NCBI RefSeq assembly: GCF_900699015.1
Contig: NZ_LR217737.1
Coordinates: 186,001 to 250,000 of the forward strand
Reading direction: 5' to 3'
Length of the DNA stretch: 64,000 bases
Source: Erwinia_E haradaeae_E
Lineage (GTDB): Bacteria; Pseudomonadota; Gammaproteobacteria; Enterobacterales; Enterobacteriaceae
Every line of letters starts with the position of its first letter. The stretch's first letter is position 1. Positions 1 to 10,777 of this stretch are shown in pieces. The position numbers and the translations under genes are program-made. The notes below the pieces were generated by a model, which searched no databases, was not told the DNA's origin, and was given only the letters and a program-made list of their open reading frames with translations.

Positions 1-1035
1 TGTTAGTTGACGGACCATAGATGAGTTTTCTCCAATACCTCCAGTAAAAATAACTGCATCTAAATGACCGTCCATTAACGTGGTATAAGATGCAATATAT
101 TTTGCTAATCGATGGCAATAAACATCCATAGCGCGTTTTGCGTGATCTTTATATATGTAGTTTTCTTCTAGATAACGACAATCACTTGTTACTTCAGTTA
201 GTCCAAGAAGACCAGATTGTTTAGTAAGAAGTGATTTAATAGAATCCATACTCATACGTAGTATGTCATAAAGAAAAAAAATAATGGCTGGATCAATATC
301 ACCACTACGCGTTCCCATCACCAGGCCTTCAAGAGGTGTTAGTCCCATAGATGTGTCCAGGCATCGTCCATTGCGAATAGCTGCAATGGATCCGCCGTTT
401 CCAAGATGACAGGTAATAATATTTAGTTCTGAACTAGGTTTATTAAGAAATTTAACTGCTTCTTGAGTGATATAAGAATGACTAATACCATGAGCTCCAT
501 AACGTCGGAGACCGTATTTTTGATAAAGTTGGTAGGGAAGCGCATAAAGATAAGAGGATTCTGGCATGGTTTGATGAAACGTTGTGTCGAACACCGCAAC
601 GTTTTTCTTAGATAAAAATGGGAATATTCTTAACGCTTCTTGAATGCCGATTAGGTGAGCTGGAATATGAAGAGGGGCAAATATAGAGGAATTTTGAATT
701 TCTTTAATGCCCGCTTCATCTATAATTATAGATTGAGTAAGTTTAGGTCCACCGTGAACAATGCGATGGCCGATCGCTGAAATTTGATCTAAAAGTTTTG
801 GTTTTTTTTCTTTAATGTGTTTGACTATAAATGTTAGTGCTTCTCTATGTGTAGAACCGGTTTCTAGATTTGTTTGTGTTCTCACTCCATCCATCATCCA
901 CCTCATACGAGTTTTTGGTGAATGGAAGAATTCAGCTAAACCAGATAAATATTGCTTATTATTTGTAGGATCAATAATAGCAAATTTTAAGGAAGAACTT
1001 CCGCAGTTTAAAACTAGTATAAGATTGTTTGACAT
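1..1035 (-). CDS. ackA: acetate kinase, C-terminal end beyond window edge
   Basis: Acetate kinase interconverts acetyl phosphate + ADP and acetate + ATP in the cytoplasm (Pta-AckA pathway). Read on the minus strand from the ATG at 1035, the protein begins MSNNLILVLNCGSSSLKFAI, the phosphate-binding N-terminus of the ASKHA fold. Further in it has GLVMGTRSGDIDP (substrate and catalytic region), and near the window edge GENSSMVRQL. I walked the frame and found no stop over 345 codons. The family is about 400 residues, so roughly the last 55 lie outside the window. Its usual partner pta would also lie outside. It faces a 1.5 kb gene-free gap. The identification is sure; only the missing end is unknown. 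Confidence 0.95.
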   Translation of the reverse strand, partial: MSNNLILVLNCGSSSLKFAIIDPTNNKQYLSGLAEFFHSPKTRMRWMMDGVRTQTNLETGSTHREALTFIVKHIKEKKPKLLDQISAIGHRIVHGGPKLTQSIIIDEAGIKEIQNSSIFAPLHIPAHLIGIQEALRIFPFLSKKNVAVFDTTFHQTMPESSYLYALPYQLYQKYGLRRYGAHGISHSYITQEAVKFLNKPSSELNIITCHLGNGGSIAAIRNGRCLDTSMGLTPLEGLVMGTRSGDIDPAIIFFLYDILRMSMDSIKSLLTKQSGLLGLTEVTSDCRYLEENYIYKDHAKRAMDVYCHRLAKYIASYTTLMDGHLDAVIFTGGIGENSSMVRQLT

Positions 1036-2541
1036 AAATGATTTTACTCTGAAGATATGAGAAAAACATTAAAGATTTTGTATTAGTATATCAATAGTAC
1101 ACTATATATACGTAGATTTAGTTATAATATGCAGTATAAGATCGTACTTATCATTATAAAAACGTACTATAAACATATAAAAAAATATCATAAAGTATGA
1201 TTATACTATTATTTTTAGTAATATTAATATATTTCTTTTTTTAATTAATTAAAAACATAACTGTACATTTTCATAGAATCCTATGGTAATTAATGTTTTT
1301 AGTATTCTTATGTTAATCATATTAGTATAAGTTTAATTGTTTTTAAATTGACTAGATTAATTTATTTTATCTTTATTGATATAATTTTCATTTATAAAAT
1401 AAAATTTTGGTTTTAGGATCAATCACTTTGTTGATTCCATATAATGGATTGATTTATCATATTTTAGATAGTCATTGTATGTCTGTATAATACATACAGA
1501 TAATAATATAATTATTCGTATTTTACTCTTGTTGAATTATAGTCCCTAAAGGTATTTTTTATCAATTTTTTATAGTATTCAAATTAATTATTCAATATAT
1601 TTGGTTGACTTATATTGATAATGTTAGAGGTATTGAGTTTTTTGTTCATATTTTTATCATACAATATGTTAGAAATGAGAACTATATGTAGTTTTTTATT
1701 GTTGTTTATTGGAGACATTTTCTACAAGTAATTAGTAATATCATGTGGAAGATAGATAAAATTGTATTCATATGATTCATATCATGTTCAATATATCTAT
1801 AAAGTTTTTATAACAGGATTAATAAGTGTTTAAATAGTAGGTAAGATTGAATAGGTAAGTGTATATATTAAAGTATGGTTTGGGTAGAATCTATATTCTG
1901 TCTTTAATAAAGATGGATTTAAATAAATCGTAAATTTTATAGTAAGATTATTATGAAAGAGATAGATATTAATTAGATTATTTAATAAATCTTTTGTATG
2001 AGGATAATTTAGATGTGCGGTAATTAAATTAATAATTAGACTGATATATTATTTTTATTAGATTAGATAGTCATATATTTTATTTAGATGGAATCTTGGT
2101 ATGTAGTTTTAATAGTATGAAATAATTTTTAGGAATCATGAATTATCAGTTTGAGGATAACAAGTGTAGTCCTTGAAGAGATGAGTTATTTATTATTTGA
2201 TGATCAAATTGAAATGTATCTTATCAACTTTATCTATAAGATTTTAGAAACAATTACTTTATTTGTCATTGTAATTTTTAGAGGAATATAATTAATAAGA
2301 TTTAGTTGCTACTATTAGTAGAAATTAGACATCTAATATCTATGTTATTTATACTAAATATTTTAGTAGATATAAATTTTTAATATATTGAAGTAATTAT
2401 ATTAATATATATTATAGTACACATAAAATCTTATTTTTTAAATTTTATGATATATTAGAAGTAAATAATTCAATATTTTGTATTGAGATGCTGGCATCCA
2501 TCTTTATTTACTATGTTGTTATTATAGGTAAAATATAATCA
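1036..2541. other. gene-free AT-rich gap (ackA/mutY, divergent)
   Basis: No open frame, tRNA or recognisable remnant over 1.5 kb between two divergent genes. Both promoters must lie here, but in DNA this AT-rich I cannot single out -35/-10 boxes. A short GATGC-TG-GCATC hairpin sits near 2487, about 45 bases before mutY. Confidence 0.6.
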
Positions 2542-3582
2542 ATGCAAGTAAAAGGATTCTCAAAAAGAATTTTAATTTGGTCCAATACTCATGGACGAAC
2601 ATCTCTTCCATGGCAACAAAATAAAACTTTGTATACAGTTTGGGTTTCGGAAGTAATGTTGCAACAGACATTAGTAGCTACTGTTGTTCCTTATTTTGAG
2701 CGTTTTATAATACGATTTCCTGATATTAAGTCTCTCGCGATATCACCACTAGATGATATCTTGTATCTATGGACTGGATTGGGTTATTATATTCGTGCGA
2801 GGAATCTACATAAATCAGCAGAACTTATTCTTAATAAGTATGATGGGATATTTCCAACAAGTCTAGAAGAGGTGTTAGCCCTTCCTGGAATAGGTCGTTC
2901 GACTGCTGGGGCTATTTTATCTCTTACATTGGGTAAGAATTTCCCTATTCTTGATGGAAATGTAAAGCGTGTTCTTACTCGTTATTTTTCTATATCTGGT
3001 TGGCCTGGACGGAAAAGTATAGAAAAAAAATTATGGGCAGTTAGCAGGGAAGTTACTCCTTCTTCTGAAACTGGAGAATATAATCAGGCTATGATGGATT
3101 TAGGTTCTCTTGTTTGCACTAACTCCAACCCAAGATGTTTTATTTGTCCATTGTACACAGGATGTAGTTCTCGTATTCATAGTTCTTGGATGCAATATCC
3201 AGGAAAGAAACCTGGTTTTACTTTGCCACATAAAAAAACTTGGTTTCTATTGATCCAGGTAGGAAAAAAAATTTGGCTTCAGAGGCGTCCGTTAAATGGG
3301 GTGTGGGCTGGTCTGTTTTGTTTTCCTGAATATAAAAGTGAAGTCGATTTGCGTTTATCGATAAAACAGTATTTATTGAGTAATCATAAAATATATCAAA
3401 TGGATTTAATTCGTCATACTTTTAGTCATTTTTATTTAGACATCATACCTATTCGGGTAGAATTATCTACTATTTGTAACGTACATCATTATGGTGTTGG
3501 TGTATGGTACAACCTATTAGACCCTCCTTCAGTTGGACTATCTGCACCCATAGTTCGTCTTATTAATATTTTACGTTACTGA
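2542..3582 (+). CDS. mutY: adenine DNA glycosylase MutY
   Basis: Removes adenine mispaired with 8-oxoguanine in base-excision repair. All key parts are visible: catalytic Glu37 in SEVMLQQT, the helix-hairpin-helix LPGIGRSTAGAIL (about 114-126), catalytic Asp138 in LDGNVKR, and the iron-sulfur ligands Cys192-X6-Cys199-X2-Cys202-X5-Cys208. The C-terminal MutT-like domain keeps GVWAGLFCFPE and HTFSHF, used to recognise 8-oxoG. The length of 346 residues is normal. One oddity is QQTLVAT where most relatives have QQTQVAT (Gln44 to Leu). It leads the mutY-yggX-mltC cluster, as in E. coli, with a 41-base gap to yggX. A repair glycosylase in so reduced a genome suggests oxidative damage remains costly. 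Confidence 0.97.
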   Translation: MQVKGFSKRILIWSNTHGRTSLPWQQNKTLYTVWVSEVMLQQTLVATVVPYFERFIIRFPDIKSLAISPLDDILYLWTGLGYYIRARNLHKSAELILNKYDGIFPTSLEEVLALPGIGRSTAGAILSLTLGKNFPILDGNVKRVLTRYFSISGWPGRKSIEKKLWAVSREVTPSSETGEYNQAMMDLGSLVCTNSNPRCFICPLYTGCSSRIHSSWMQYPGKKPGFTLPHKKTWFLLIQVGKKIWLQRRPLNGVWAGLFCFPEYKSEVDLRLSIKQYLLSNHKIYQMDLIRHTFSHFYLDIIPIRVELSTICNVHHYGVGVWYNLLDPPSVGLSAPIVRLINILRY

Positions 3583-3623
3583 ACTATAGATTATTTAATC
3601 ATTTATTAAAAAGAGAATACATT

Positions 3624-3872
3624 ATGAGTCGAATCATTTTTTGTACATTTTTACAACGTAGGGCTATAGGATTAGATTCTAAGATATACCCTGGTGATAT
3701 AGGGAAACGTATTTTTACTGAGATTTCTAAAGAGGTCTGGTTCAGATGGGTTAGTAAACAAACAATTCTGATTAATGAAAATAAATTAAATCTTTTTAAG
3801 AAGCATGATCGAGAGGTATTAGAGAAAGAAATGGTTCAGTTCTTATTCAATAGAGATTCAGGATTACATTAA
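3624..3872 (+). CDS. yggX: YggX family Fe(II)-trafficking protein
   Basis: Small cytoplasmic protein linked in enteric bacteria to iron trafficking and protection of iron-sulfur clusters from oxidation. The N-terminus MSRIIFCTFLQRRAIG and the blocks YPGDIGKRI and ISKEVWFRW are diagnostic, with the conserved Cys7. At 82 residues it is about nine shorter than the E. coli protein; the missing part is the poorly conserved C-terminal tail. It lies between mutY (an Fe-S enzyme) and mltC, the standard enterobacterial order, and is probably co-transcribed with them. The family is clear; the biochemical role even in E. coli is only partly settled. Confidence 0.93.
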   Translation: MSRIIFCTFLQRRAIGLDSKIYPGDIGKRIFTEISKEVWFRWVSKQTILINENKLNLFKKHDREVLEKEMVQFLFNRDSGLH

Positions 3873-3948
3873 GGTATTACACTTATTCAAAGAATAAGCA
3901 TTGTTGATTATTTAGTACATGCTTTTAATGCTGGTCTACATTTAAAAT

Positions 3949-5031
3949 ATGCATAAAAATTTAATTTATTTGTTAACTTTTTCGACATTATTGGTCTCTT
4001 GTTCTAGAGGGCAAGATGATTCTTTTCATAATATTCGGAGTAAAGACACTAATTCTTTTGATATCTTAATTGGGCAATTTGCTAATAATATTGATAAGAT
4101 TTGGGGCATTAAAGAGGTGTTGATTGCTGGTCCAAAAGATTATGTGAGGTATAGTGATCAATATTATACGCGTAGTCATATTAATTTTGAATCGGGTTGG
4201 ATTACTCTTGCAACTATAATGAGTAAAAATCCGGCAGCTAGTTTGCGTAAAGCTATTATTAATACCCTCTTGACTAGTGGTGACCCAGATAATCTTAATA
4301 TTTATTCTGATACCAATGTTACTTTAAATCATCAAAAACCTCTTTTATATGGACAGGTACTAGATAATACTGGACATCCAATTTGTAACAAAGAACATGC
4401 TGCAAGTTATGCTGATTACTTAATTAAGACACAACAGAAATGTCGTCATTCAGGTTTACATCTTATCTGGTCTGTGACCATTCCAATGGTTTCTAATCAT
4501 CTTGATACACGTATCCAAAAATATTTACCTATAGTACATAAAGTATCTGAGCGATACGGGGTCTCTCAATCTCTTATCCTAGCTATCATGCAGATTGAAT
4601 CTAGTTTTAATCAGTATGCAGTTAGTGATTCTGATGCACTTGGATTAATGCAGGTTATGCGAAAAACTGCTGCGATTGATGTTTTTCGGATGAAAGGTAA
4701 ATGGGGCAAACCAAGTCGCAGGTATTTATTGGATCCAGAAAATAATATTGATACTGGAGTAGCTTACCTTTCTATATTACAAAGTAATTATTTATCTAAT
4801 ATTATTAATCCAATTTCACGGAGATATGCTGTTATTGCTGCATATCATAGTGGTGCAGGCAGTGTACTACGTGTATTTTCTAGTGATAAAAATTGTGCTT
4901 TTCGTATTATTAATCAACTTTCGTCTTCTGAAGTTTATTATATACTAAGGTATCAGCATCCTGCCTCTGAGTCACGTCGATATTTATATAAAGTAAATGA
5001 TGCACAAAAATACTACTACCGATATTCATAA
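3949..5031 (+). CDS. mltC: membrane-bound lytic murein transglycosylase C
   Basis: Outer-membrane lipoprotein that cleaves peptidoglycan glycan strands, leaving 1,6-anhydro ends. A lipoprotein signal (hydrophobic 5-17, lipobox LVSC, Cys18) is followed by the MltC N-terminal domain (about 30-185) and a GH23 lysozyme-like domain. The catalytic acid is Glu217 in MQIESSFN, followed by SDALGLMQV. The length of 360 matches E. coli. Oddity: the third family motif, normally AYNGG, reads AYHSG here (His300 for Asn), a substrate-groove change that could affect activity. The gene ends the mutY-yggX cluster. The start is the only ATG that gives the signal peptide. Confidence 0.95.
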   Translation: MHKNLIYLLTFSTLLVSCSRGQDDSFHNIRSKDTNSFDILIGQFANNIDKIWGIKEVLIAGPKDYVRYSDQYYTRSHINFESGWITLATIMSKNPAASLRKAIINTLLTSGDPDNLNIYSDTNVTLNHQKPLLYGQVLDNTGHPICNKEHAASYADYLIKTQQKCRHSGLHLIWSVTIPMVSNHLDTRIQKYLPIVHKVSERYGVSQSLILAIMQIESSFNQYAVSDSDALGLMQVMRKTAAIDVFRMKGKWGKPSRRYLLDPENNIDTGVAYLSILQSNYLSNIINPISRRYAVIAAYHSGAGSVLRVFSSDKNCAFRIINQLSSSEVYYILRYQHPASESRRYLYKVNDAQKYYYRYS

Positions 5032-5060
5032 CAATCACTATATTTTAATATTTATTTTTT

Positions 5061-5088
5061 AAGTGATCAATTGGAATTGATTGTTTTT
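5061..5088 (+). terminator. possible mltC terminator
   Basis: An imperfect inverted repeat, AAGTGATCAATT then AATTGATTG, runs into TTTTT about 30 bases after the mltC stop. The stem is mostly A-T pairs with three G-T pairs, so it would be weak; the position and the T run are the support. Confidence 0.3.
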
Positions 5089-5870
5089 ATATTTATTAAA
5101 CTTTAAAAGTTTTGATAGTACAGTCTATTGTACAAATAATCTCATAAGTAATTGAAACTCAGTAAATGAATATTGATAAAAATCATTTTTCACTGACCTT
5201 AATAAGGTGTATTTAAAGTTGGTTTGGTAATATTTTATGACTATCTTAAGTAGATAGGTCTCACTGATTGAGACTATTTAGTTCCTGAAGATAAAGTTAG
5301 GGGGGTATATTATAGTAGATGTAAGGATTACGTAGTATGTTAATAAAACAAGATTAAATTAAATCTATGCTATGATGTCTATTTTTCTAAATAAAGAAGA
5401 AGGAATTTTTTTACATCATTTTACTATTGACTCTGTATGTTTTATTTTAAATAAATATTTATTAAATAGGTTTTTATAAAAATATTTTTTTTGAAAATTA
5501 ATAGGTCTAGTCATAATAAGTAATTAAATTATTTAATATATGGTTATAACGTTATCTTAATTACATTAAATATGTTAGATAATTTTTTTTATTTAATATA
5601 TGCATTTTAAACAGCATATTCTTATAATAGAAGATTATATCTTTTATGCCTTAGTCGTTATGTGAACACACAGATATCTTTATTCAATATTATTAGAATC
5701 ATATTTCATTTACTAATTATGTAATTATTTGAATTATGTTTTTATTGATGAGTTTTTTATTTATGTAAAGAACTTTATTGTTTATGGAAACTAGTTTTTT
5801 AAAAAAAATATTGTTATATCTCTTTTTAAGAGAAATAATATGGTCTGAATTATACTATGAATAAGTGACT

Positions 5871-5923
5871 ATAGTATTAATTTTAATTATAATTATAATT
5901 ATAGGAATATAGTATTAATTTTA
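5871..5923. repeat. 15-base direct repeat around an AATTAT run
   Basis: ATAGTATTAATTTTA occurs at 5871-5885 and again at 5909-5923, with a short AATTAT tandem run between. It looks like slippage or local duplication in non-coding DNA. Confidence 0.6.
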
Positions 5924-6180
5924 TTTTTTATATTAATTATTTTAGTTTCGATTTAACTATAACGTTATAATAGAATTGATAGTTTATTTTTAAAGATAGT
6001 AAATAGGGATTTTTTTTATTTTCTTATATTTATGAAATCTATAACGTATATTACATTAAGTACATTAATAACAAGAATAAGATCAAATATTAGAAACTAA
6101 GTTGCAATAGGTTGCTATAAATAGACTCTATAATAATAGTTATTATAATATACATGAGTTTTTTGAGAATGAGATACCCA

Positions 6181-6822
6181 ATGCATGATTTAAATGAGCT
6201 GAATACCTTAAGCAGCCGTTTTCGTGGTTTTTATCCTGTAGTTATTGATATTGAGACCGCTGGTTTTGATCCCAGAACTAATGCATTATTGGAAATTGCG
6301 GCAGTCACGCTAAAAATGGATAACCATGGTTGGTTAGGAAAGGATAAAATATTACATTTTCACGTCAAGCCTTTTCCTGGATTACTTCTTCATCCTGATG
6401 CTTTAGCATTTAATGGTATTGATCCATGTAATCCTCTACGTGGTGCAGTCTGTGAGTCAGAAGCTTTGCATGAAATTTTTCAATTAGTACGTCAAGGAGT
6501 ACAGGTTAATGGCTGTAACCGAGCAATCATGGTAGCGCATAATGCTACATTTGATTTAAACTTTATGCAAGCTGCTGTAGAGCGAGCTAGCCTTAAACGC
6601 AATCCATTTCACCCTTTTGTAACATTTGATACTGCTGCCTTAAGTGGTCTAGTTTTAGGTCAAACGGTATTAGCTAAGGCATGTCTGACAGCCGGTATAC
6701 CATTTGATAACGCACAGGCACACTCAGCATTGTATGATACAATTCAGACTGCAGATCTATTTTGTGAACTTGTAAATCGATGGAAGCGTCTCGGTGGTTG
6801 GCCATTAGTTGATCGTGAATAA
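6181..6822 (+). CDS. rnt: ribonuclease T
   Basis: 3'-5' exoribonuclease of the DEDD superfamily that trims tRNA, 5S and 23S rRNA 3' ends and turns over tRNA CCA ends. All catalytic residues are visible: Asp23 and Glu25 in DIETAG, Asp125 in HNATFD, His181 and Asp186 in HSALYD. The ending NRWKRLGGWPL is typical. An in-frame ATG lies nine codons upstream (6154), but starting at 6181 aligns the N-terminus exactly with E. coli RNase T (eleven residues between Met and RFRGFYP) and gives 213 residues, so I prefer it. It stands alone between gaps of more than 1 kb. With rne it is the second RNA-processing nuclease here. Confidence 0.96.
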   Translation: MHDLNELNTLSSRFRGFYPVVIDIETAGFDPRTNALLEIAAVTLKMDNHGWLGKDKILHFHVKPFPGLLLHPDALAFNGIDPCNPLRGAVCESEALHEIFQLVRQGVQVNGCNRAIMVAHNATFDLNFMQAAVERASLKRNPFHPFVTFDTAALSGLVLGQTVLAKACLTAGIPFDNAQAHSALYDTIQTADLFCELVNRWKRLGGWPLVDRE

Positions 6823-8224
6823 GGTAATAATCTTTACCAAGAATTCAGTGAAATAACATACAATATTTATATATGGAGATGTATAAATTTTAATATAGTC
6901 TTTTTATAATTAAAAATTAAGTAGTGACTGACTAGGTCACTGTAGATAAAGAATTGTAAAAAATAGATTTTGTATTATAGTTAAGTTTTTTAATATATTA
7001 CTTATTATTCTAAATCAATTATTTTATTACTAATTAATAGCACTTTAGATTAAAATATCATGTATTTTTTAATTATCTGATTATTAAAAAGATAATATTG
7101 GATAGAATTAATAGCTTACTGGTAATGATAGAATTTTTTAAAAATTATTATCTAATTCAATATTTGTATGGATTTATGAGTATTTTTTTATTTTTTATTA
7201 GAAAATATAGCTTATTTTGATATATTTTAGAGGAATTTAAATAAGAGGTAACCATTGTTATTATGCTAAGATTTTAAGATCATCTTATTTTTATCTAAAA
7301 TTAATTTTTATATTCTTATAATTTTATAATTTGAAAATTATATTTTTCTTGCATGATTTAATTCTATTTAATGTGTTATTGGTAGGAATTTTGTATTTCA
7401 TTTTGATATAAATTTATCATGTCAGTTTATTTTAAATAACAATATATATTTATTATTCTAATATAGAATTAACATCGTATTTATATTGTTATCTGATGAA
7501 GATACATGAAGGTTGACTTATAATTATTTTTTTATTTAATAACTTTAAATAGTGGAGGATTCATTATGTGACAGAGGTTATATTTGATTTACAATCATAG
7601 ATAAAATTTCTAATGTAATTTTATCATATACTGAATTATAGATAATCTATTAATGTATTATAAATAAAGTTTCATCAGATATTAAAAAATATAATTATTA
7701 AACTATATTTAGTATAAGTTTGATCATTCCATCTCTATATTATAAAGAACCATTTATATTACTCATGTTTTTTATGTTCTATTTATTGATGTTAGATAGG
7801 GTTCTTTACTTAATTTATATTTTAATCATACTAAGATGTATCCTGGTTATTTAGTAAATGTACATAAAATATTTAATCTATGATATGGATCATAGTCATA
7901 CTTTATAAAAGATACAATTCCTAAATAAAAACATTTATTCCTCTATAAGATCAAACATTAGAAATCATAATTTATCACTAAGATAGGTTTATAAGATAGT
8001 AGATGATTTTAAAATGGATTTTTATTTTAGAAAATCACATAGGTATGTATTCTATAGTATGAGATATATTCTCTTTAATAATATTGAAATAATAAGCTGT
8101 TTTCTCTAAAATTAATGAGAAATTTATACAGTAGAGCTATTGAATAAAAATAAATTAGAGTTCAATTTCTATTTAATTATTTTTACAATTAGTTTGTATC
8201 ACTATCTGAAGGTAATGCAACATC
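6823..8224. other. gene-free AT-rich gap (rnt/ygdQ)
   Basis: 1.4 kb with frequent stops in every frame, no RNA gene and no strong hairpin that I can see. Confidence 0.6.
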
Positions 8225-8926
8225 ATGTATGAATGGATTTCTCATTTAGAAAATTGGTTAGCCCTCAGTACACTCACTATTCTTGAAATCATTCTTGGTA
8301 TTGATAATATTTTATTTTTATTACTAATAGTAGGTAGGCTTCCTATTCACCAGCAGCATATTGCTCGGTTTCTAGGTTTATCTTGTGCAATGGTAATAAG
8401 GCTCGTATTATTAACATCTCTGGCATGGCTAACAAATCTAAGAGCACCATTCATTACTTTTATGGGTCATGTTTTTTCTCTGCATGATTTAATATTATTG
8501 TTTGGTGGAATAGTCCTTCTTTATAATGTAAGCATAGAGCTATATAGAAATGTTACAGATTTTCAGTATCAAGAGGAAATCAACATGTTGTCTTTTTGGA
8601 AAGCTATGCTAAAGATTATCTTTTTAGATATTATATTTAGTGTGGATTCTCTTATTACGGCAATTGGTATATCTAATAATTTAATTATTATGATGGTGGC
8701 CGTAATAATTTCAGTTCTAGTAATGATGTTTAGTTCTGAAATGCTTAGTACTTATATCGATCGCTATCCATCAATAAAAATATTAGCACTTTCTTTTCTA
8801 TTTTTTATTGGTTGTAAATTAGTCTTAGAGAGTTTTCAATTTTATATTTCACAAAATTATATTTATTTTTTTATAGTTCTTTGTGGATTATTTCAGATGT
8901 TTCGTCTTACATCTAATCAGAAATAA
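8225..8926 (+). CDS. ygdQ: TerC/YgdQ family inner-membrane protein
   Basis: Polytopic inner-membrane protein of the TerC superfamily, matching YgdQ throughout (WLALSTLTILEIILGIDNI at the start, KIIFLDIIFSVDSLITAIG in the middle, YPSIKILALSFL near the end). I count seven or so hydrophobic segments in 233 residues. The two family motifs ExxLGIDN and DxxFSxDS carry acidic residues inside membrane helices, a pattern linked to metal-ion handling in TerC relatives; Mn2+ export is shown for some relatives, but the role of YgdQ is not established. It stands alone. Its survival when most membrane proteins of this region are gone suggests it matters to the symbiont. Confidence 0.85.
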   Translation: MYEWISHLENWLALSTLTILEIILGIDNILFLLLIVGRLPIHQQHIARFLGLSCAMVIRLVLLTSLAWLTNLRAPFITFMGHVFSLHDLILLFGGIVLLYNVSIELYRNVTDFQYQEEINMLSFWKAMLKIIFLDIIFSVDSLITAIGISNNLIIMMVAVIISVLVMMFSSEMLSTYIDRYPSIKILALSFLFFIGCKLVLESFQFYISQNYIYFFIVLCGLFQMFRLTSNQK

Positions 8927-9751
8927 TTTTAATAATTTTATCTTATCATTTTTTTAAAAAAAATTAACACACTGATGACAGTAATATTTCTTTTTTATCT
9001 GCTATTAATTATTTGTATGAATCTAGATTGTTTATTTAATATGTTAAGTAATAACCATCATATAAAGTATTTTTAATATCATTATTTATATATTAAATTA
9101 TTTCTAATATTTCTCTGAAAGAATTAAGTTATTTTCATCTATCACAAGGTGTTATTAGTAGAACTATAACATAGAAATTAAATGTTTTAAAATAAATGTT
9201 GTAATTAGAGAATATGTTTTTCTAATATTTTCTAATTATATAGTTTTATAAAACATTTCTTCTTAAGTTACAAGAATGATTGGATAATACCTTCAACAGG
9301 AAGGGTCAGCTAGAATAGAATTCTATAACTAATATGATCATTTACTGTACATAAATTAATAAATAATAGATTGTTTATTAATTTTTTAATAAAATATTCT
9401 ATAGATAGAGATTATTATAAGGTATTAAAGTATGTTATGATTATTAGTATATTATGCACTTTTTATTAATGTTAAAATAGAGCTTTTCAGTTTATATAGA
9501 AAGTTTAAATGATATATTTTTATGTATATGTTGTATTATGTTTTAATATATATTTGGTTATGATATTAAGAATAATAATGTATATATATGTAATAAAATA
9601 GTTATAGTCCACTGGTGGTTTGGTTGTATCAAATAATAAATAGATGTTAGTATGACAGTTAAATTAATACTTCTTTAGTGTTCTGTGTTGTTTTATAGGA
9701 GAATATCAGAGAAAATGTTATTTGATATAGAAAAGTGTTATAGGTTCTATC
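8927..9751. other. gene-free AT-rich gap (ygdQ/trmB)
   Basis: No open frame or RNA gene. One patch around 9289-9315 is a little less AT-rich and contains a small CCTT/AAGG hairpin. The promoter of trmB is presumably in the last 150 bases but is not identifiable. Confidence 0.55.
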
Positions 9752-10471
9752 ATGAAAATTAGTTCTTGTTTATTAGAGGCTAGAACACAGAAACCTACTA
9801 GAGGTAAAATCTTTAGTTTTGTGCATCGTCAAAGTCATTTTACTAAGGGACAAAAAAGGGCATTAGAGGAATTATGGCCAGAACTAGGTATTAAGTATAA
9901 GACAGAGGTAATAAATTTTACTAATTTATTTAATCGTACAGCTCCGGTGATTTTAGAAGTTGGATTTGGAATGGGTTCTTCTTTAGTGGCTATGGCTTCT
10001 CAAAATCCACAGTATAACTTCTTGGGTATTGAGGTACATAAACCGGGTATAGGTGCTTGTTTATCCATGGTAAGATCACTTGGAATCAAGAATATTCGTA
10101 TTATATGTCATGATGCAGTAGAAGTTATAGAGACTATGATTCCGATAGATTCACTATATATGGTACAAATTTTTTTTCCAGATCCATGGCATAAGGTGCG
10201 TCACAATAAACGTCGTCTTGTACAGGTTTTATTCGCTAAATTAGTTCTTTCTAAGTTAGAATTAAACGGTATTTTTCATTTAGCTACAGATTGGAAAGAT
10301 TATGCTGAACACGTATTACAGGTAATGAATAGTATTAAGGGTTATCAAAATCAATCAACTAGTGGTAAATGGATTACACGTCCAGTATCGAGACCGATCA
10401 CAAAATTTGAGAGAAGAGGTCAACAATTAGGTCATGATATATGGGATTTAATGTTTAAGAAAATTCAATAA
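9752..10471 (+). CDS. trmB: tRNA (guanine-N7-)-methyltransferase
   Basis: Methylates G46 in the variable loop of tRNAs using S-adenosylmethionine. The Rossmann AdoMet motif LEVGFGMGSSL is at about 68-78 and the TrmB signature FFPDPWHKVRHNKRR at 141-155, with the catalytic Asp144. The C-terminal TKFERRGQQLGHDIWDL is also typical. The length of 239 equals E. coli. In E. coli trmB sits next to mutY in divergent orientation; here it is about 6 kb away on the same strand as mutY, so local rearrangement has happened. An A/T-only hairpin (AAAAATAT/ATATTTTT, 10470-10488) overlaps the stop codon and could serve as a weak terminator. Confidence 0.97.
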   Translation: MKISSCLLEARTQKPTRGKIFSFVHRQSHFTKGQKRALEELWPELGIKYKTEVINFTNLFNRTAPVILEVGFGMGSSLVAMASQNPQYNFLGIEVHKPGIGACLSMVRSLGIKNIRIICHDAVEVIETMIPIDSLYMVQIFFPDPWHKVRHNKRRLVQVLFAKLVLSKLELNGIFHLATDWKDYAEHVLQVMNSIKGYQNQSTSGKWITRPVSRPITKFERRGQQLGHDIWDLMFKKIQ

Positions 10472-10777
10472 AAATATCGTATATTTTTATTTAAATTGAT
10501 TATTTCATTTTTACTAGTATAAAATTTTTATGAATGCTAATTAGCATTGGTTCAGCGATCATCTAAGATACATCTTGTATAATTGCTTTCTCAAATGATT
10601 TTAATTAAATTCAGAGCATTATTACTGAGATTATGTATGGTATGCTATTGTTTTAATATTAATAGCTATGTTGTTTTTTTTAATATTTTATTGTATTATA
10701 TATAGAATAATTAAATTTCAACTTTAATAACAAATGATTGTATCATAAATAGTTTTACGTATATTTAAGGATTTTGC
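10472..10777. other. gap before thrS with a palindrome
   Basis: The thrS leader region. It contains a perfect 16-base palindrome (annotated separately) and a short, less AT-rich patch, TTGGTTCAGCGATCATC, just after it. In E. coli the thrS leader holds a tRNA-like translational operator; I cannot trace that fold here. Confidence 0.5.
10533..10548. promoter_or_regulatory. 16-base palindrome between trmB and thrS
   Basis: AATGCTAATTAGCATT is its own reverse complement. It lies 62 bases after trmB and 230 before the thrS ATG. No T run follows on the plus strand, so a repressor site or mRNA hairpin is as likely as a terminator. Confidence 0.35.

Larger units (their letters stand above)
5032..6180. 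other. gene-free AT-rich gap (mltC/rnt)
   Basis: No open frame or RNA gene. It holds a weak terminator-like hairpin after mltC, a GTCTCA/TGAGAC hairpin at 5258-5274, and a 15-base direct repeat (ATAGTATTAATTTTA) at 5871-5885 and 5909-5923 flanking a run of AATTAT units. It has the look of decayed coding DNA; no parent gene is recognisable. Confidence 0.6.

Noticed and set aside
815..1060. Plus-strand frame opposite ackA
   Set aside because: It is the reverse of a clear acetate kinase gene.
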